Of a stretch of 64,000 nucleotides of DNA, positions 44,648-53,906 are shown piece after piece. The DNA lies in NCBI RefSeq assembly GCF_039543825.1, contig NZ_BAABKM010000001.1:541357-605356 (forward strand), given 5' to 3'. The stretch comes from Nocardioides conyzicola (GTDB lineage: Bacteria; Actinomycetota; Actinomycetes; Propionibacteriales; Nocardioidaceae). The notes under the pieces were generated by a model that worked only from the letters and a program-made list of their open reading frames with translations, was not told the origin of the DNA and did not search any database. Both the position numbers and the translations under genes were made by a program. How positions within the stretch are numbered: position 1 is the stretch's first letter; every line of letters starts with the position of its first letter.

Positions 44648-46045
44648 TCACACGTGGTGCAGGCGGCGGGCGGCCTCGGCGAGCGAGCCGCTCATGGACG
44701 GATAGACGGTGAACGCCTGGGCGAGCTGGTCGGCAGTGAGCGACTCCGCGACCGCGATCGAGACCGGGTGGATCAGCTCGCTGGCCCGCGGACCGACGAC
44801 CACTCCCCCGACGACGATGCCGGTGCCGGGGCGACACATCAGCTTCACGAAACCGTCGCGGACGCCCTGCATCTTGGCGCGGGGGTTGCCCGACAGCGGC
44901 AGCATCACGACCTCCGCCTGCATCTCGCCGGCGTCGACGGCCTGCTGGGACCAGCCGACCGTGGCGATCTCGGGCGCGGTGAAGACGTTGGAGGAGACCT
45001 TCTTGAGGTCGAGGGGGTGCACGGTGTCGCCGAGGAAGTGCCACATCGCGATCCGGCCCTGCATGGCCGCGACGCTGGCGAGCATGAGCACGCCGGTGCA
45101 GTCGCCGGCGGCGTACACACCCCTGGCGGAGGTGCGCGAGACCCGGTCGACGTTGACGAAGCCGCCGTCCTTGGTGATGACGCCGGCCTCCTCGAGGCCG
45201 AGGCCCTCGGTGTTGGGGACCGAGCCGAGCGCGAGGATGCAGTGGGAGCCCTGGACGGTCCGCCCGTCCGTGAGTGTCACCGTGACGACGTCGCCGTCGC
45301 GGGTGACCGACTCCATCCGGGACTTCTCGAGGACGGTCATGCCGCGCCGCGTGAGCACGTCCTCGAGCACCTTGGCGGCGTCGGCGTCCTCGCCGGGCAG
45401 CACGCGGTCGCGGCTGGAGACCAGCGTGACCGGGATGCCGAGGTTGAGGTAGGCGCTCGCGAACTCCGCGCCGGTGACGCCGGAGCCGACGACGATGAGC
45501 TCGGTCGGCACCTCGGTGAGGTCGTAGACCTGCTCCCAGGTGAGGATCCGCTCACCGTCGGGCTGCGCCGTCGGCAGCGTGCGGGGCGATGCGCCCGTCG
45601 CCAGCAGGATCGCGTCGGCCTCGAGGGTCTGCTCGGTCCCGTCGGCCAGCTCGGCGATGACGCTCCCGGGGCCGGCCAGACGCCCGCGACCCTGCACGAG
45701 GGTGACGCCGTCGCGGACGAGCCGGCGCTCGATGTCGGTCGACTGGTCGGTGGCGAGCTGCTTGACGCGCGCGTTGACCCGCGCCAGGTCGACCCGGATC
45801 GAGGTGGCGGCGTCGCCCTCGGCGTCGAGGAAGTTGACGCCGAGCTCGGCGGCGCCGGTCAGCTCGCTCATCACCTCGGCCGTGGCGATCAGGGTCTTGC
45901 TGGGCACGCAGTCGGTGAGGACGGCGGAGCCGCCCACCCCGTCGGTGTCGACGATGGTCACCTGGGCGCCGAGCTGGGCGGCGACGTGGGCGGCCTCGTA
46001 GCCGCCGGGGCCACCACCGATGATGACGACGCGTTCGGTGCTCAT
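44648..46045 (-). CDS. NAD(P)H-quinone reductase, LpdA-type flavoprotein
   Basis: The 465-aa protein has the full flavoprotein disulfide reductase layout (IIGGGPGGYEAAHVAAQLG, the second GSGVTGAEFASAYLNLG motif, YAAGDCTG, dimerisation domain) but the redox-active pair is incomplete: the usual C-x4-C motif reads GSAVLTDCVPSK, with only C46. This matches Mycobacterium tuberculosis LpdA (Rv3303c), an NAD(P)H-quinone reductase, not a dihydrolipoamide dehydrogenase. It starts 2 nt after the lpd stop, so the two are co-translated. Confidence 0.9.
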   Translation of the reverse strand: MSTERVVIIGGGPGGYEAAHVAAQLGAQVTIVDTDGVGGSAVLTDCVPSKTLIATAEVMSELTGAAELGVNFLDAEGDAATSIRVDLARVNARVKQLATDQSTDIERRLVRDGVTLVQGRGRLAGPGSVIAELADGTEQTLEADAILLATGASPRTLPTAQPDGERILTWEQVYDLTEVPTELIVVGSGVTGAEFASAYLNLGIPVTLVSSRDRVLPGEDADAAKVLEDVLTRRGMTVLEKSRMESVTRDGDVVTVTLTDGRTVQGSHCILALGSVPNTEGLGLEEAGVITKDGGFVNVDRVSRTSARGVYAAGDCTGVLMLASVAAMQGRIAMWHFLGDTVHPLDLKKVSSNVFTAPEIATVGWSQQAVDAGEMQAEVVMLPLSGNPRAKMQGVRDGFVKLMCRPGTGIVVGGVVVGPRASELIHPVSIAVAESLTADQLAQAFTVYPSMSGSLAEAARRLHHV

Positions 46046-46047
46046 GC

Positions 46048-47445
46048 TCAGAGGTTGATCATGTGGCCGGCGATGCCCTCGATCGCTTCCTTCATCGCCT
46101 CGGAGAGGGTCGGGTGCGCGAAGACGTTGCGGGCGACCTCGTCGGCGGTGAGGTCCCACTGCTGCGCGAGGGTGAGCGCCGGCAGCAGCTCGGTGACCTC
46201 GGGGCCGATCATGTGGGCGCCGATGATCTCGTTGTGCTCGGCGTCGGCGACGATCTTCACGAAGCCGACCCCCTCGGCCATGCCACGGGCCTTGCCGTTG
46301 GCCGAGAACGGGAACGACGACACCTTCACGTCGTACCCCTTCTCCGTGGCCTGCGCCTCGGTGTAGCCGAAGGACGCGATCTGCGGCTGGCAGAAGGTGG
46401 CGCGCGGGATCATGTCGAAGTTGATCTCCATGGTCTCGGCGCCGGCGATCGTCTCGGCCGCGACGACGCCCATCGCCTCGGCGGTGTGGGCGAGCATGAG
46501 CTTGCCGGTCACGTCGCCGATCGCGTAGATGTGCGGGACGTTGGTGCGGCCGCGGGCGTCGACGGCGATCGCGCCGCGCTCGGTGAGCTCGATGCCGGCG
46601 TTCTCGAGGCCGTAGCCGTCGACCCGCGGCGCGAAGCCGAAGGCGGCGAGCATCTTGTCGGCCTCGAGCACCTGGGAGTCGCCGCCGTCGGCGGGGCTGA
46701 CGGTGACGCGTACGCCGCTCCCGGTGTCCTCGACCTGCTCGACCTTGGTGGAGAGCAGCACCTTGACGCCGAGCTTCTTGTACTGCTTGAGCAGCTCCTT
46801 CGAGACGTCGGGGTCCTCGGTGGGGACCATCCGGTCGAGGAACTCGACGATCGTGACGTCGACGCCGAAGTTGGTCATCACGTAGGCGAACTCGACGCCG
46901 ATCGCGCCGGACCCGCCGATGATGATGCTCGCCGGGAGACTGCTGTCGAGGATCTGCTCCTCGTACGTGACGACGTTGTCGCTCTTGCTCATCCCGGGGA
47001 GCATCCGGACCTTGGCACCGGTGCCGATGATGAGGTGGTCGAACGTGTACGTCGTCTTCGTGCCGTCCTTGTCGACCTCGACCTCGTTGGTGCCCTTGAT
47101 CGTGCCCCAGCCGTCGATCTCGGTGATCTTGTTCTTCTTCATCAGGAAGTGCACGCCCTTGGCGCTGGAGTCCGCGACGCCGCGGCTGCGCTTGTGCGTG
47201 ACGCCGAAGTCCATCGAGGCATCGCCACTGATGCCGAAGACGTCCTTCTCCTTGGTGATGATGTGCGCGATCTCCGCGTTGCGCAGCAGCGCCTTCGAGG
47301 GGATGCAGCCGACGTTGAGACACACGCCGCCCCAGTACTTCTCCTCGATGACGGCGACGGACTGGCCGAGCTGGGCGGCGCGGATCGCGGCGACGTACCC
47401 ACCGGGGCCGGCACCGAGGACAAGGACGTTGAAGTGCGTGCTCAC
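46048..47445 (-). CDS. lpd: dihydrolipoamide dehydrogenase (E3)
   Basis: The 465-aa enzyme reoxidises dihydrolipoamide in 2-oxoacid dehydrogenase or glycine cleavage complexes with NAD. It has FAD motif [18 protein letters not shown], both redox cysteines C42 and C47 ([13 protein letters not shown]), NAD motif [18 protein letters not shown] and the catalytic His-Glu pair in [15 protein letters not shown]. Start GTG 47445 is the one that brings the FAD motif to the N-terminus. It is divergent from the cyclotransferase-like gene. Confidence 0.95.
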   Translation of the reverse strand: MSTHFNVLVLGAGPGGYVAAIRAAQLGQSVAVIEEKYWGGVCLNVGCIPSKALLRNAEIAHIITKEKDVFGISGDASMDFGVTHKRSRGVADSSAKGVHFLMKKNKITEIDGWGTIKGTNEVEVDKDGTKTTYTFDHLIIGTGAKVRMLPGMSKSDNVVTYEEQILDSSLPASIIIGGSGAIGVEFAYVMTNFGVDVTIVEFLDRMVPTEDPDVSKELLKQYKKLGVKVLLSTKVEQVEDTGSGVRVTVSPADGGDSQVLEADKMLAAFGFAPRVDGYGLENAGIELTERGAIAVDARGRTNVPHIYAIGDVTGKLMLAHTAEAMGVVAAETIAGAETMEINFDMIPRATFCQPQIASFGYTEAQATEKGYDVKVSSFPFSANGKARGMAEGVGFVKIVADAEHNEIIGAHMIGPEVTELLPALTLAQQWDLTADEVARNVFAHPTLSEAMKEAIEGIAGHMINL

Positions 47446-47526
47446 GCGCTCCAGCCTACTGACGTGAGGCAGCCCACTCTCAATCCGGGACCGCCCGCCG
47501 GCGCCGGGGTTGGCTAGTCTTCCGGC

Positions 47527-47979
47527 GTGACGCTCTACGCCGCCTACGGGACCAACCTCGATCCCGCCCGGATGAGCGAGCGCTGCCCCCACTCGCCGCT
47601 GTCCACCACCGGCTGGGTCCAGGGCTGGCGACTGACCTTCGGCGGCGAGGAGCACGGCTGGGACGGCGCCCTGTCCACCCTCGTCGAGGACCCGATCGAC
47701 CAGGTCTTCGTCGCGGTGTACGACGTCTCCCGCGAGGACGAGTCCCAGCTCGACGGCTGGGAGGCCGCCGACTCCGGCCTCTACCGCAAGACCAAGGTCC
47801 GCGTCACCACCATGGCCGGCTCCGTCGTCGCCTGGACCTACGTGCTCGACGCCTACGAGGGCGGCCTGCCCTCCGCGTCGTACCTCGGCGTCCTCGCTGA
47901 CGCCGCCGAGGCCGCCGACGCCCCCGACGACTACGTCGCCGCCCTCCGCCGCCGCCCCTGTCGCTCGATCGGGCACTAG
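47527..47979 (+). CDS. gamma-glutamylcyclotransferase-like protein
   Basis: The 150-aa protein begins [19 protein letters not shown], the substrate-binding YGTNL/YGSN loop of the family, and contains [17 protein letters not shown] and [10 protein letters not shown], with a Glu in the usual catalytic area. It may process gamma-glutamyl peptides. GTG 47527 follows TAGTCT (47515-47520) by 6 nt, so it is leaderless. It ends 9 nt before the left palindrome of the DUF559 element. Confidence 0.82.
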   Translation: MTLYAAYGTNLDPARMSERCPHSPLSTTGWVQGWRLTFGGEEHGWDGALSTLVEDPIDQVFVAVYDVSREDESQLDGWEAADSGLYRKTKVRVTTMAGSVVAWTYVLDAYEGGLPSASYLGVLADAAEAADAPDDYVAALRRRPCRSIGH

Positions 47980-47988
47980 CGGCGGCAT

Positions 47989-48055
47989 GAATCCCCGGTC
48001 GACCGGGGATTCTGGCGCTTGTCGGGGTTTGCAACGGCTGTCAACCGTCAGAAGT
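47989..48055. repeat. left flank of the DUF559 element
   Basis: A perfect 24-bp palindrome (GAATCCCCGGTC and its reverse complement, 47989-48012) is followed by GTCGGGGTTTGCAACGG, continuing CTGTCAA (48021-48044), then CGTCAGAAGT (48046-48055). The same pieces recur at 49107-49173. Confidence 0.85.
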
Positions 48056-48073
48056 GGCCGTCAACCCTTCCCC

Positions 48074-49057
48074 TCACGCGACGGCGGAGGAGAAGAGCGC
48101 ATCCCGGATCATGGCGGCTGTGGCGACCGGCCGCTCGAGATCGGACCAGACGATCCGAAGGCAACGCCACCCCTTCAGCCGGCAGATGAGCTCCTCACGC
48201 CGCTTCTCCTTGATGACGACGTCGGACGCACGTTCGCCTTGCTTCAGCAGCTTCTCGTATTTGACCTTGCCGTCGAACTCCATGAACACGCCGTGCTCGG
48301 GCCAGGCGAAGTCGACCCGATGGATCACGCGACCGTTCGCGTCACGGATCTCGTACTGAGGCTCCGGCATCGGCAGGTGCTGGCTGAAGCAGAGAAAGTA
48401 CGAACGGGCCTCACCGACGGTCTCGATGCGAGGATCCGCGAGACGAAGCACGATGTCGCTCGACAGGGTGCGCGGCCAACAGGTCATGCCTTGCTGTCGC
48501 TCGGCAAGCTGCACGGGCGTGGTCAGGCCGCGGTGGAGGAGGTCGTCGACGACCACCAATCCGTGCTCGACGTCCGTCATGGCCGTGATCTCGAGAGCCA
48601 CCCGTGTCGGCGACATCACCGGAACGCCGTTGCGCCGGACCACATCGCCGAGCTCGACGGCACCACGATGCTGTCGGACACCTGCCTCGGGCCGCCCGAT
48701 CCGACCGTCGGTCCGGGTGACGTGGACATCGTCGAGTGACAGGCCCCAGATCGGCGCGTCGTACTCGAGGAGTCCCGTGACGTGCGAGAGCACGAGCTCA
48801 GTTCGCGCCTGGGCCAACACCGCGCGGGCTCTGACGGAGTGTCGGCCCCCAGCATCGAGCTCGCTCCACGCGGGTCCGGAGACGTACGCCCCACGCCGCG
48901 GCTTGGCGAGCACACCGGATCTCACCATCACGGCGAGGGATCGATCCGTGAAGCCATCGTCGATGTACCGCCTGCGGACGGTGACCGGCGTACGACGGGG
49001 GTCATCGGGAGCCCATTCAGCGGGAGGCAACATCATGGAGAAAGGGTTGCCCGCCAC
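48074..49057 (-). CDS. DUF559 (Vsr-like nuclease fold) protein with AbiEi-like N-terminus
   Basis: The 327-aa protein has an N-terminal winged-helix-like region (about 30-70: FTDRSLAVMVRSGVLAKPRR) typical of AbiEi-type transcriptional regulators, a middle region with LSHVTGLLEYD, and a C-terminal DUF559 domain (about 235-320: RVDFAWPEHGVFMEFDGKVK, ending LICRLKGWRCLRIVWSDLE) with the D-x-E-F-D-G acidic cluster of the restriction-endonuclease-like fold. Function is unknown; such genes are common, scattered and variable in actinobacteria. The gene is bracketed by repeats, suggesting a mobile unit. ATG 49036 is an alternative start. Confidence 0.8.
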   Translation of the reverse strand: MAGNPFSMMLPPAEWAPDDPRRTPVTVRRRYIDDGFTDRSLAVMVRSGVLAKPRRGAYVSGPAWSELDAGGRHSVRARAVLAQARTELVLSHVTGLLEYDAPIWGLSLDDVHVTRTDGRIGRPEAGVRQHRGAVELGDVVRRNGVPVMSPTRVALEITAMTDVEHGLVVVDDLLHRGLTTPVQLAERQQGMTCWPRTLSSDIVLRLADPRIETVGEARSYFLCFSQHLPMPEPQYEIRDANGRVIHRVDFAWPEHGVFMEFDGKVKYEKLLKQGERASDVVIKEKRREELICRLKGWRCLRIVWSDLERPVATAAMIRDALFSSAVA

Positions 49058-49106
49058 GGCGCCCTCTGCCAGCCGCCCTATCGCTTCTGTGGATAACCGG
49101 ACAGGG

Positions 49107-49173
49107 ACTTCTGACGCTGGTCGGGGTTTGCAACGGCCGTCAAGCGCACGAATCCCCGGTCGACCGGGGATTC
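49107..49173. repeat. right flank of the DUF559 element
   Basis: ACTTCTGACG (49107-49116, inverted relative to 48046-48055), GTCGGGGTTTGCAACGG continuing CCGTCAA (49120-49143, direct relative to 48021-48044, one mismatch), then the same 24-bp palindrome (49150-49173). Confidence 0.85.
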
Positions 49174-49189
49174 ATGCCGGCGGTCGCCC

Positions 49190-49582
49190 CTACCCGGGCG
49201 CCACCGTGTGACAGACAGCCTCGACGTTGTTGCCGTCGGGGTCGCGAACGAAGGCGCCGAAGTAGTGGTCGTGGTACTCGGGCCAGTGGCGGGGCTCGTG
49301 GAGCACCTCCGCACCCACCGACACGGCGGCGTCGAAGAAGGCGCGTACGGCGTCCGCCGACTCGGCGACGAAGGCGATGTGGACCTCGCGGTTGGGGCCG
49401 GACGACGGGCCGGAGCCGTCGGGCTGGGTGCTGATCCAGAAGTCGGGGTGGCCGGGGGTGCCGTAGCCGAGGGCGACCCCGAAGTCCATGACCCGCTCGA
49501 AGCCGAGGACCCCGAGGGCCTTGTCGTAGAACGCAGCTGCCGCCGGCAGGTCGGCGCAGTTGATGCCGAAGTGGTCGATCAT
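49190..49582 (-). CDS. VOC-superfamily (glyoxalase/bleomycin resistance-like) protein
   Basis: The 130-aa protein has two beta-alpha-beta-beta-beta units starting IDHFGINCADLPAAAAFYDK and ending YYFGAFVRDPDGNNVEAVCH-like (DHYFGAFVRDPDGNNVEAV), the standard VOC pattern with metal-binding His and Glu candidates. It may be a small dioxygenase, isomerase or binding protein. It is divergent from the purine nucleoside phosphorylase gene. Confidence 0.88.
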   Translation of the reverse strand: MIDHFGINCADLPAAAAFYDKALGVLGFERVMDFGVALGYGTPGHPDFWISTQPDGSGPSSGPNREVHIAFVAESADAVRAFFDAAVSVGAEVLHEPRHWPEYHDHYFGAFVRDPDGNNVEAVCHTVAPG

Positions 49583-49613
49583 CGCTCCATCGTGCCCGAC
49601 TAGAGTCGTGCGG

Positions 49614-50426
49614 GTGAGTCATGCTGCCGTCCAAAATTCCCCGTACGAGCACGCCGCCCACGCCGCTGAGCGGCTGGCCGAGCTGACCGGCATCGAGCGG
49701 CACGACGTCGCCCTGGTCCTCGGCTCGGGCTGGCTGCCCGCCGTCGACGCGCTGGGCGAGGCGACCGCCGAGATCAGCACCACCGACCTGCCCGGCTTCA
49801 GCGCCGCCGCGGTCGCCGGGCACTCCGGCAGGATCCGCTCGGTCCGCGCGGGCGACAAGCAGCTCCTCGTCTTCCTCAGCCGCACCCACTACTACGAGGG
49901 CAAGGGCGTCGCTGCGGTCGTCCACGGAGTGCGTACGGCGGCCCGCGCCGGCTGTCGCGCGATCGTGCTGACCAACGGGTGCGGTGGTCTCAAGGAGAGC
50001 TGGACGCCGGGTACGCCGGTCCTCATCTCCGACCACATCAACCTCACCGGCAAGAGCCCGATCGAGGGCGCCAACTTCGTCGACCTCACCGACCTCTACA
50101 GCTCCCGGCTGCGGACGATGTGCCGCGAGGTCGACCCGAGCCTCGACGAGGGCGTCTACGTCCAGTTCCCCGGGCCGCACTACGAGACCCCCGCCGAGGT
50201 GCGGATGGCCGGCATCCTCGGCGGCCACCTCGTCGGCATGAGCACGACGCTCGAGGCGATCGCCGCCCGCGAGGCCGGCATGGAGGTGCTCGGGATCAGC
50301 CTGGTCACCAACCTCGCAGCCGGCATCAGCGACCAGCCGCTCAACCACGCCGAGGTCCTCGAGGCCGGCCGGGAGGCCGCGTCGCGCATGGGCGACCTGT
50401 TGGGCCGCATCGTCCCCCGGATCTGA
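49614..50426 (+). CDS. purine nucleoside phosphorylase
   Basis: The 270-aa enzyme cleaves purine nucleosides with phosphate in purine salvage. It is the trimeric PNP type: LVLGSGWLPAVDAL (phosphate loop), RTHYYEGKG, LTNGCGGLKESW, GVYVQFPGPHYETPAEVR and the base-binding VTNLAAGISDQPLNHAEV. GTG 49614 follows TAGAGT (49601-49606) by 7 nt, implying leaderless translation. The next TetR gene starts 2 nt after the stop. Confidence 0.94.
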   Translation: MSHAAVQNSPYEHAAHAAERLAELTGIERHDVALVLGSGWLPAVDALGEATAEISTTDLPGFSAAAVAGHSGRIRSVRAGDKQLLVFLSRTHYYEGKGVAAVVHGVRTAARAGCRAIVLTNGCGGLKESWTPGTPVLISDHINLTGKSPIEGANFVDLTDLYSSRLRTMCREVDPSLDEGVYVQFPGPHYETPAEVRMAGILGGHLVGMSTTLEAIAAREAGMEVLGISLVTNLAAGISDQPLNHAEVLEAGREAASRMGDLLGRIVPRI

Positions 50427-50427
50427 G

Positions 50428-51090
50428 GTGGCCGCCGCCGACCGGACGCGCCTCCGCCTCGTCGAGGCGGCGACCGAGGTGCTCGCCGAGGACGGGGTGT
50501 TCGCCGCCTCGCTCGTCGAGATCACCCGCCGGGCGGGACAGCGCAACCGCGGCGCGGTCCACTACCACTTCGGCACCCGCGAGCAGCTGCTCGTCGCCGT
50601 GCTGCACCAGCACGCACCCTTCCTCGCCGCCCGCGAGGGCGAGCTCCTCGCCGCAGCGCGGGAGACACCCTCCGACGACCTCGCCTCGGTCCTCGAGGCG
50701 ATCGTCCGACCCGCGGTCGAGCTCGCCGAGACCGGCCCGTCGGGCCGCCAGTACCTCGTCATCGTCGGCCAGCTCGTCGAGGAGTTCGACCGCCTCGACG
50801 AGGCGGTCGCCGCGGAGCTCACCGCCACCGGTGGGTACGACGTCTACGCGCTGCTCGCCGAGAGGATGCCGCCCCTCGACGAGGCCCTTCACAACGAGCG
50901 CCTCGCCCTGATCACGGGCTTCATCCTCCGCTCGGTCGCCGACCGCGCCCGCGCCGTCGAGCGCACACTGGTCGAAGGAGGGGTGGCCGGCCGCGCCCAG
51001 CTCCCGACGGAGCGCTTCGTGCGCAACCTGGTGACCATGGCCGCCGGGATGGCAGTCGCCCCACCCATTGACGTTAATACGCCCTCTTAG
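50428..51090 (+). CDS. TetR-family regulator
   Basis: The 220-aa protein has a helix-turn-helix (about 8-55: LVEAATEVLAEDGVFAASLV, RNRGAVHYHFGTREQLLVAV) and a ligand domain resembling TetR_C regulators of acyl metabolism. GTG 50428 is 2 nt behind the phosphorylase stop. Its 3' end contains the promoter of the next gene, so it may control the quinone oxidoreductase/sulfotransferase pair. Confidence 0.88.
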   Translation: MAAADRTRLRLVEAATEVLAEDGVFAASLVEITRRAGQRNRGAVHYHFGTREQLLVAVLHQHAPFLAAREGELLAAARETPSDDLASVLEAIVRPAVELAETGPSGRQYLVIVGQLVEEFDRLDEAVAAELTATGGYDVYALLAERMPPLDEALHNERLALITGFILRSVADRARAVERTLVEGGVAGRAQLPTERFVRNLVTMAAGMAVAPPIDVNTPS

Positions 51091-51116
51091 TACGGTCCCC
51101 TCATCACCGAGTGATG
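51068..51116 (+). promoter_or_regulatory. promoter and inverted repeat upstream of the quinone oxidoreductase gene
   Basis: TTGACG (51068-51073) and TACGGT (51091-51096) are 17 bp apart, a good vegetative promoter. Directly downstream CATCAC-CGA-GTGATG (51102-51116) is a perfect inverted repeat, a possible repressor site. The -35 lies within the upstream TetR gene. Confidence 0.65.
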
Positions 51117-51124
51117 GGGGTCAC

Positions 51125-52159
51125 ATGAGGGCAGTACGCGTGGTCCGCCACGGCGAGCCGAGCACGGCCATCGAGGTGCAGGACGACGTCGAGGTCCCGG
51201 AGCCGGGACCCGGCCAGGTCCGGGTGACGGTCGCGGCCGCCTCGCTCAACTTCGGCGACATCGCCCGCTGCCGCGGTGGCGTGGCCGCGGTGATGGCGCA
51301 GCCGCCGTTCACCCTCGGCATGGACCTCGCCGGCGTCGTCGAGGCGGCCGGCGACGGAGCCGAGGAGTGGGTGGGCCGCAGGGTCGTCGGCATCTCGCCC
51401 CAATCGCTCGGCGGTCTCGCCGAGCGCGCGCTCGCCGGCAGCTTCTTCGAGGCCCCGCCCGAGCTGGACGACGCGGAGGCGGCGGCGTTCACGCTGCCCT
51501 TCCACATCTCCTACCTCGCCCTCCACGAGCGCGCCGCACTCCAGCCGGGCGAGACCGTCGTCGTGCGCGGCGGCGCCAGCGCGGTCGGTACGGCGGCGAT
51601 CCAGCTCGCCGTCGCGGCCGGCGCGCGGGTCCTGGCGATCGCCGGCGGACCGGACAAGGCGCAGCTGTGCCGCGACCTCGGCGCCGAGGTCGCGATCGAC
51701 CACACCTCCGAGGACGTCTTCGACGCGGTCATGGACGCCACCGGCGACCGCGGGGCCGAGGTGATCTTCGACCCGATCGGTGGCGAGCAGACCGAGACGA
51801 TGTGGACCTGCGGCGCGCTCGGCGGCCGCTACCTCGCGATCGGCTTCAACGACGACCCCGAGTCCGGTCTCACCGGCCGGCCGCTGCGCAAGCTGTCGAT
51901 GGCCAACATGTCGGCGCTCGGGGTCCTCCTCGCCTACCTCGACACCCCCCGCGACTTCCGCCGCTTCGGGATCAACGCCTTCTCCCCCGCGACCGGCCAG
52001 CGGGTCCACGCGGCCCTGCTCGACCTGGTCGCGGCGGGCAGCATCCGGCCGGTGATCGGGCGCCGGATCGGCCTCGACGACGTCGCGGCCGCCCTCGAGG
52101 ACCACGCGGCCCGTCGTACGTCGGGCCGCACCGTCGTGCAGATCGGAGCACCCTCATGA
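51125..52159 (+). CDS. zinc-free MDR-family NADPH:quinone oxidoreductase
   Basis: The 344-aa protein has the medium-chain reductase fold: N-terminal GroES-like part (EVPEPGPGQVRVTVAAASLN, FTLGMDLAGVVEAAGDG) and a Rossmann domain with VRGGASAVGTAAIQLAVAAG. No zinc ligands are seen, matching quinone/enoyl reductases. It overlaps the sulfotransferase start by ATGA, so the two are coupled. Confidence 0.9.
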   Translation: MRAVRVVRHGEPSTAIEVQDDVEVPEPGPGQVRVTVAAASLNFGDIARCRGGVAAVMAQPPFTLGMDLAGVVEAAGDGAEEWVGRRVVGISPQSLGGLAERALAGSFFEAPPELDDAEAAAFTLPFHISYLALHERAALQPGETVVVRGGASAVGTAAIQLAVAAGARVLAIAGGPDKAQLCRDLGAEVAIDHTSEDVFDAVMDATGDRGAEVIFDPIGGEQTETMWTCGALGGRYLAIGFNDDPESGLTGRPLRKLSMANMSALGVLLAYLDTPRDFRRFGINAFSPATGQRVHAALLDLVAAGSIRPVIGRRIGLDDVAAALEDHAARRTSGRTVVQIGAPS

Positions 52160-53319
52160 ACCCCGACGACCTCCAGGCCCAGGCCACCGAGCAGACCGGG
52201 CTCGACGACTTCGGCGACCCGAGCTACCGCGAGGGCCTCGAGCGCTACTGTGCCGCCCTCGTCGACGAGGCCCAGCTCAACGACCTCGGCAACGTCGCGC
52301 TGCCGCCGTCGCTCGTCGCCGCGCTCACCAACCGGCTCAAGGTCGTCGACCACGCCAAGCAGCACCCCGAGGTCACCGAGGAGCGGATCGAGGCGCCGGC
52401 CATCGTGATCGGCATGTTCCGGGCCGGCACCACCTTCCTGTCCAACCTCCTCGACCTCGACCCCTCCAACCGCGCGCTGCTGGGCTGGGAGTCGCTCGAC
52501 TCCGTGCCGCCGCCGCAGCCCGGCGAGCGCAAGACCGGTCCCCGCGTCGACGCGGCCCAGGGAGGCGTCGACATGCTCGAGATGCTCAACCCGGCGATCA
52601 GCGCGATCCACCACGAGGCGGCGTACGACCCCACCGAGTGCATCGCCGTGATGGGGCAGGCCTTCCAGAGCATCTCCTGGGAGGCGATCGCCAACGTCCC
52701 GTCGTACGGCGCCTGGTGGCGCGCCGGCGACAACCGCGGCGCCTACGACTACCACCGGCTCGTGCTGCAGACACTGCAGAGCGCCGGCGTCCGCGGCCGC
52801 TGGACGCTGAAGAGCCCCCACCACGCGCTCGCCCTCGACGCCCTCGTCGACACCTACCCCGACGCCCGCCTGGTGCTGCTGCACCGCGACCCGGTGACCC
52901 TGACCGGTTCCGTCTGCAGCCTCATCAACGTCATGTCGAGCACGTTCTCCGACGCCGACCACCGCTCCTACATCGCGTCGCACTGGAGCGACACGCTCGA
53001 GGAGTCGATCGACCGGATCGAGGACTTCCGCGCCCGCCGCCCCGAGCACCCCATCCTCGACGTCCGGTACGCCGACCTGGCCCGTGACCCGGTCGCCACT
53101 GTGCGCGGGATCTACGACAGCCTCGACCTCGAGGCCGGAGCCGGCGCGTTCGAGGCGATGAGCGCGCACCTCACGGCCCATCCGCGGGGCGAGTTCGGCG
53201 GGCACCAGTACGACGTGGCCGAGTTCGGCCTGGCCGAGGCCGCGATCCGGGAGCGGTTCGCGGCGTACGTCGAGCGCTACGACGTCGAGCCCGAGCACCT
53301 GGCGGCACCGGCGGGCTAA
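52156..53319 (+). CDS. PAPS-dependent sulfotransferase family protein
   Basis: The 387-aa protein contains the 5'-phosphosulfate loop IGMFRAGTTFLSNLLDLD at about 90-107, WTLKSPHHALALDAL, and the 3'-phosphate motif LVLLHRDPVTLTGS, as in actinobacterial aryl/steroid-type sulfotransferase_3 proteins. It should transfer sulfate from PAPS to a small hydrophobic molecule. It is translationally coupled to the quinone oxidoreductase and followed by a TetR gene whose -10 overlaps its stop codon. Confidence 0.88.
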   Translation: MNPDDLQAQATEQTGLDDFGDPSYREGLERYCAALVDEAQLNDLGNVALPPSLVAALTNRLKVVDHAKQHPEVTEERIEAPAIVIGMFRAGTTFLSNLLDLDPSNRALLGWESLDSVPPPQPGERKTGPRVDAAQGGVDMLEMLNPAISAIHHEAAYDPTECIAVMGQAFQSISWEAIANVPSYGAWWRAGDNRGAYDYHRLVLQTLQSAGVRGRWTLKSPHHALALDALVDTYPDARLVLLHRDPVTLTGSVCSLINVMSSTFSDADHRSYIASHWSDTLEESIDRIEDFRARRPEHPILDVRYADLARDPVATVRGIYDSLDLEAGAGAFEAMSAHLTAHPRGEFGGHQYDVAEFGLAEAAIRERFAAYVERYDVEPEHLAAPAG

Positions 53320-53329
53320 CCTCGGCCTC

Positions 53330-53902
53330 GTGCCCCGCATCTCCGGCGAAACCCTGCAGCAGCACCGTGAGCAGCTGCAGCGACGCGTCTTCGAGGCCTT
53401 CGCCGACCTGATGGCCGAGCGCAGCTTCGACGCGATCACGATGGCGGCGATCGCCGAGCGCGCCGACGTGGGCCGCACCGCGATCTACCACCACTTCCCC
53501 GACAAGGAGTCGGTCGTGGTGGCCTTCGCCTCGCACGAGACCGAGGAGTACCTGCACCGCCTCCGCGACGTGCTGGCCGGGTCCGAGGAGCCGCCCGAGC
53601 GACTGCGGCTCTACCTCCGCTACCACCTCGCCGAGGGCGAGCGCTTCCACATGGGCCTCGGCCCGCAGCTGTACGGCGTGCTCGGACCCGACTCGCGCCA
53701 GGCGATCCGCCAGCACGTGGTGGCCGTCGAGGACGTGCTGCGCGGCATCCTCGAGTCCGGGATCGAGGACGGGTCGTTCCGCATCGAGGACCTCGACACC
53801 ACGATGTCCCTCATCCACGCGTGCCTGAACCCGCGGCACCTCCCCGCAGCCACGATCGAGTCGTTCGTGCTGCGGGGGGTCGGTGCCGCGGGTCCAGGGT
53901 GA
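53330..53902 (+). CDS. TetR-family regulator
   Basis: The 190-aa protein has a helix-turn-helix (about 14-62: FEAFADLMAERSFDAITMAA, DVGRTAIYHHFPDKESVVVA) and a helical ligand domain. GTG 53330 lies 7 nt after TAACCT (53317-53322), whose first three bases are the stop codon of the sulfotransferase, so it is leaderless with its own promoter. It is convergent with the haem-uptake gene that ends 4 bp away. Confidence 0.88.
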   Translation: MPRISGETLQQHREQLQRRVFEAFADLMAERSFDAITMAAIAERADVGRTAIYHHFPDKESVVVAFASHETEEYLHRLRDVLAGSEEPPERLRLYLRYHLAEGERFHMGLGPQLYGVLGPDSRQAIRQHVVAVEDVLRGILESGIEDGSFRIEDLDTTMSLIHACLNPRHLPAATIESFVLRGVGAAGPG

Positions 53903-53906
53903 GGCG

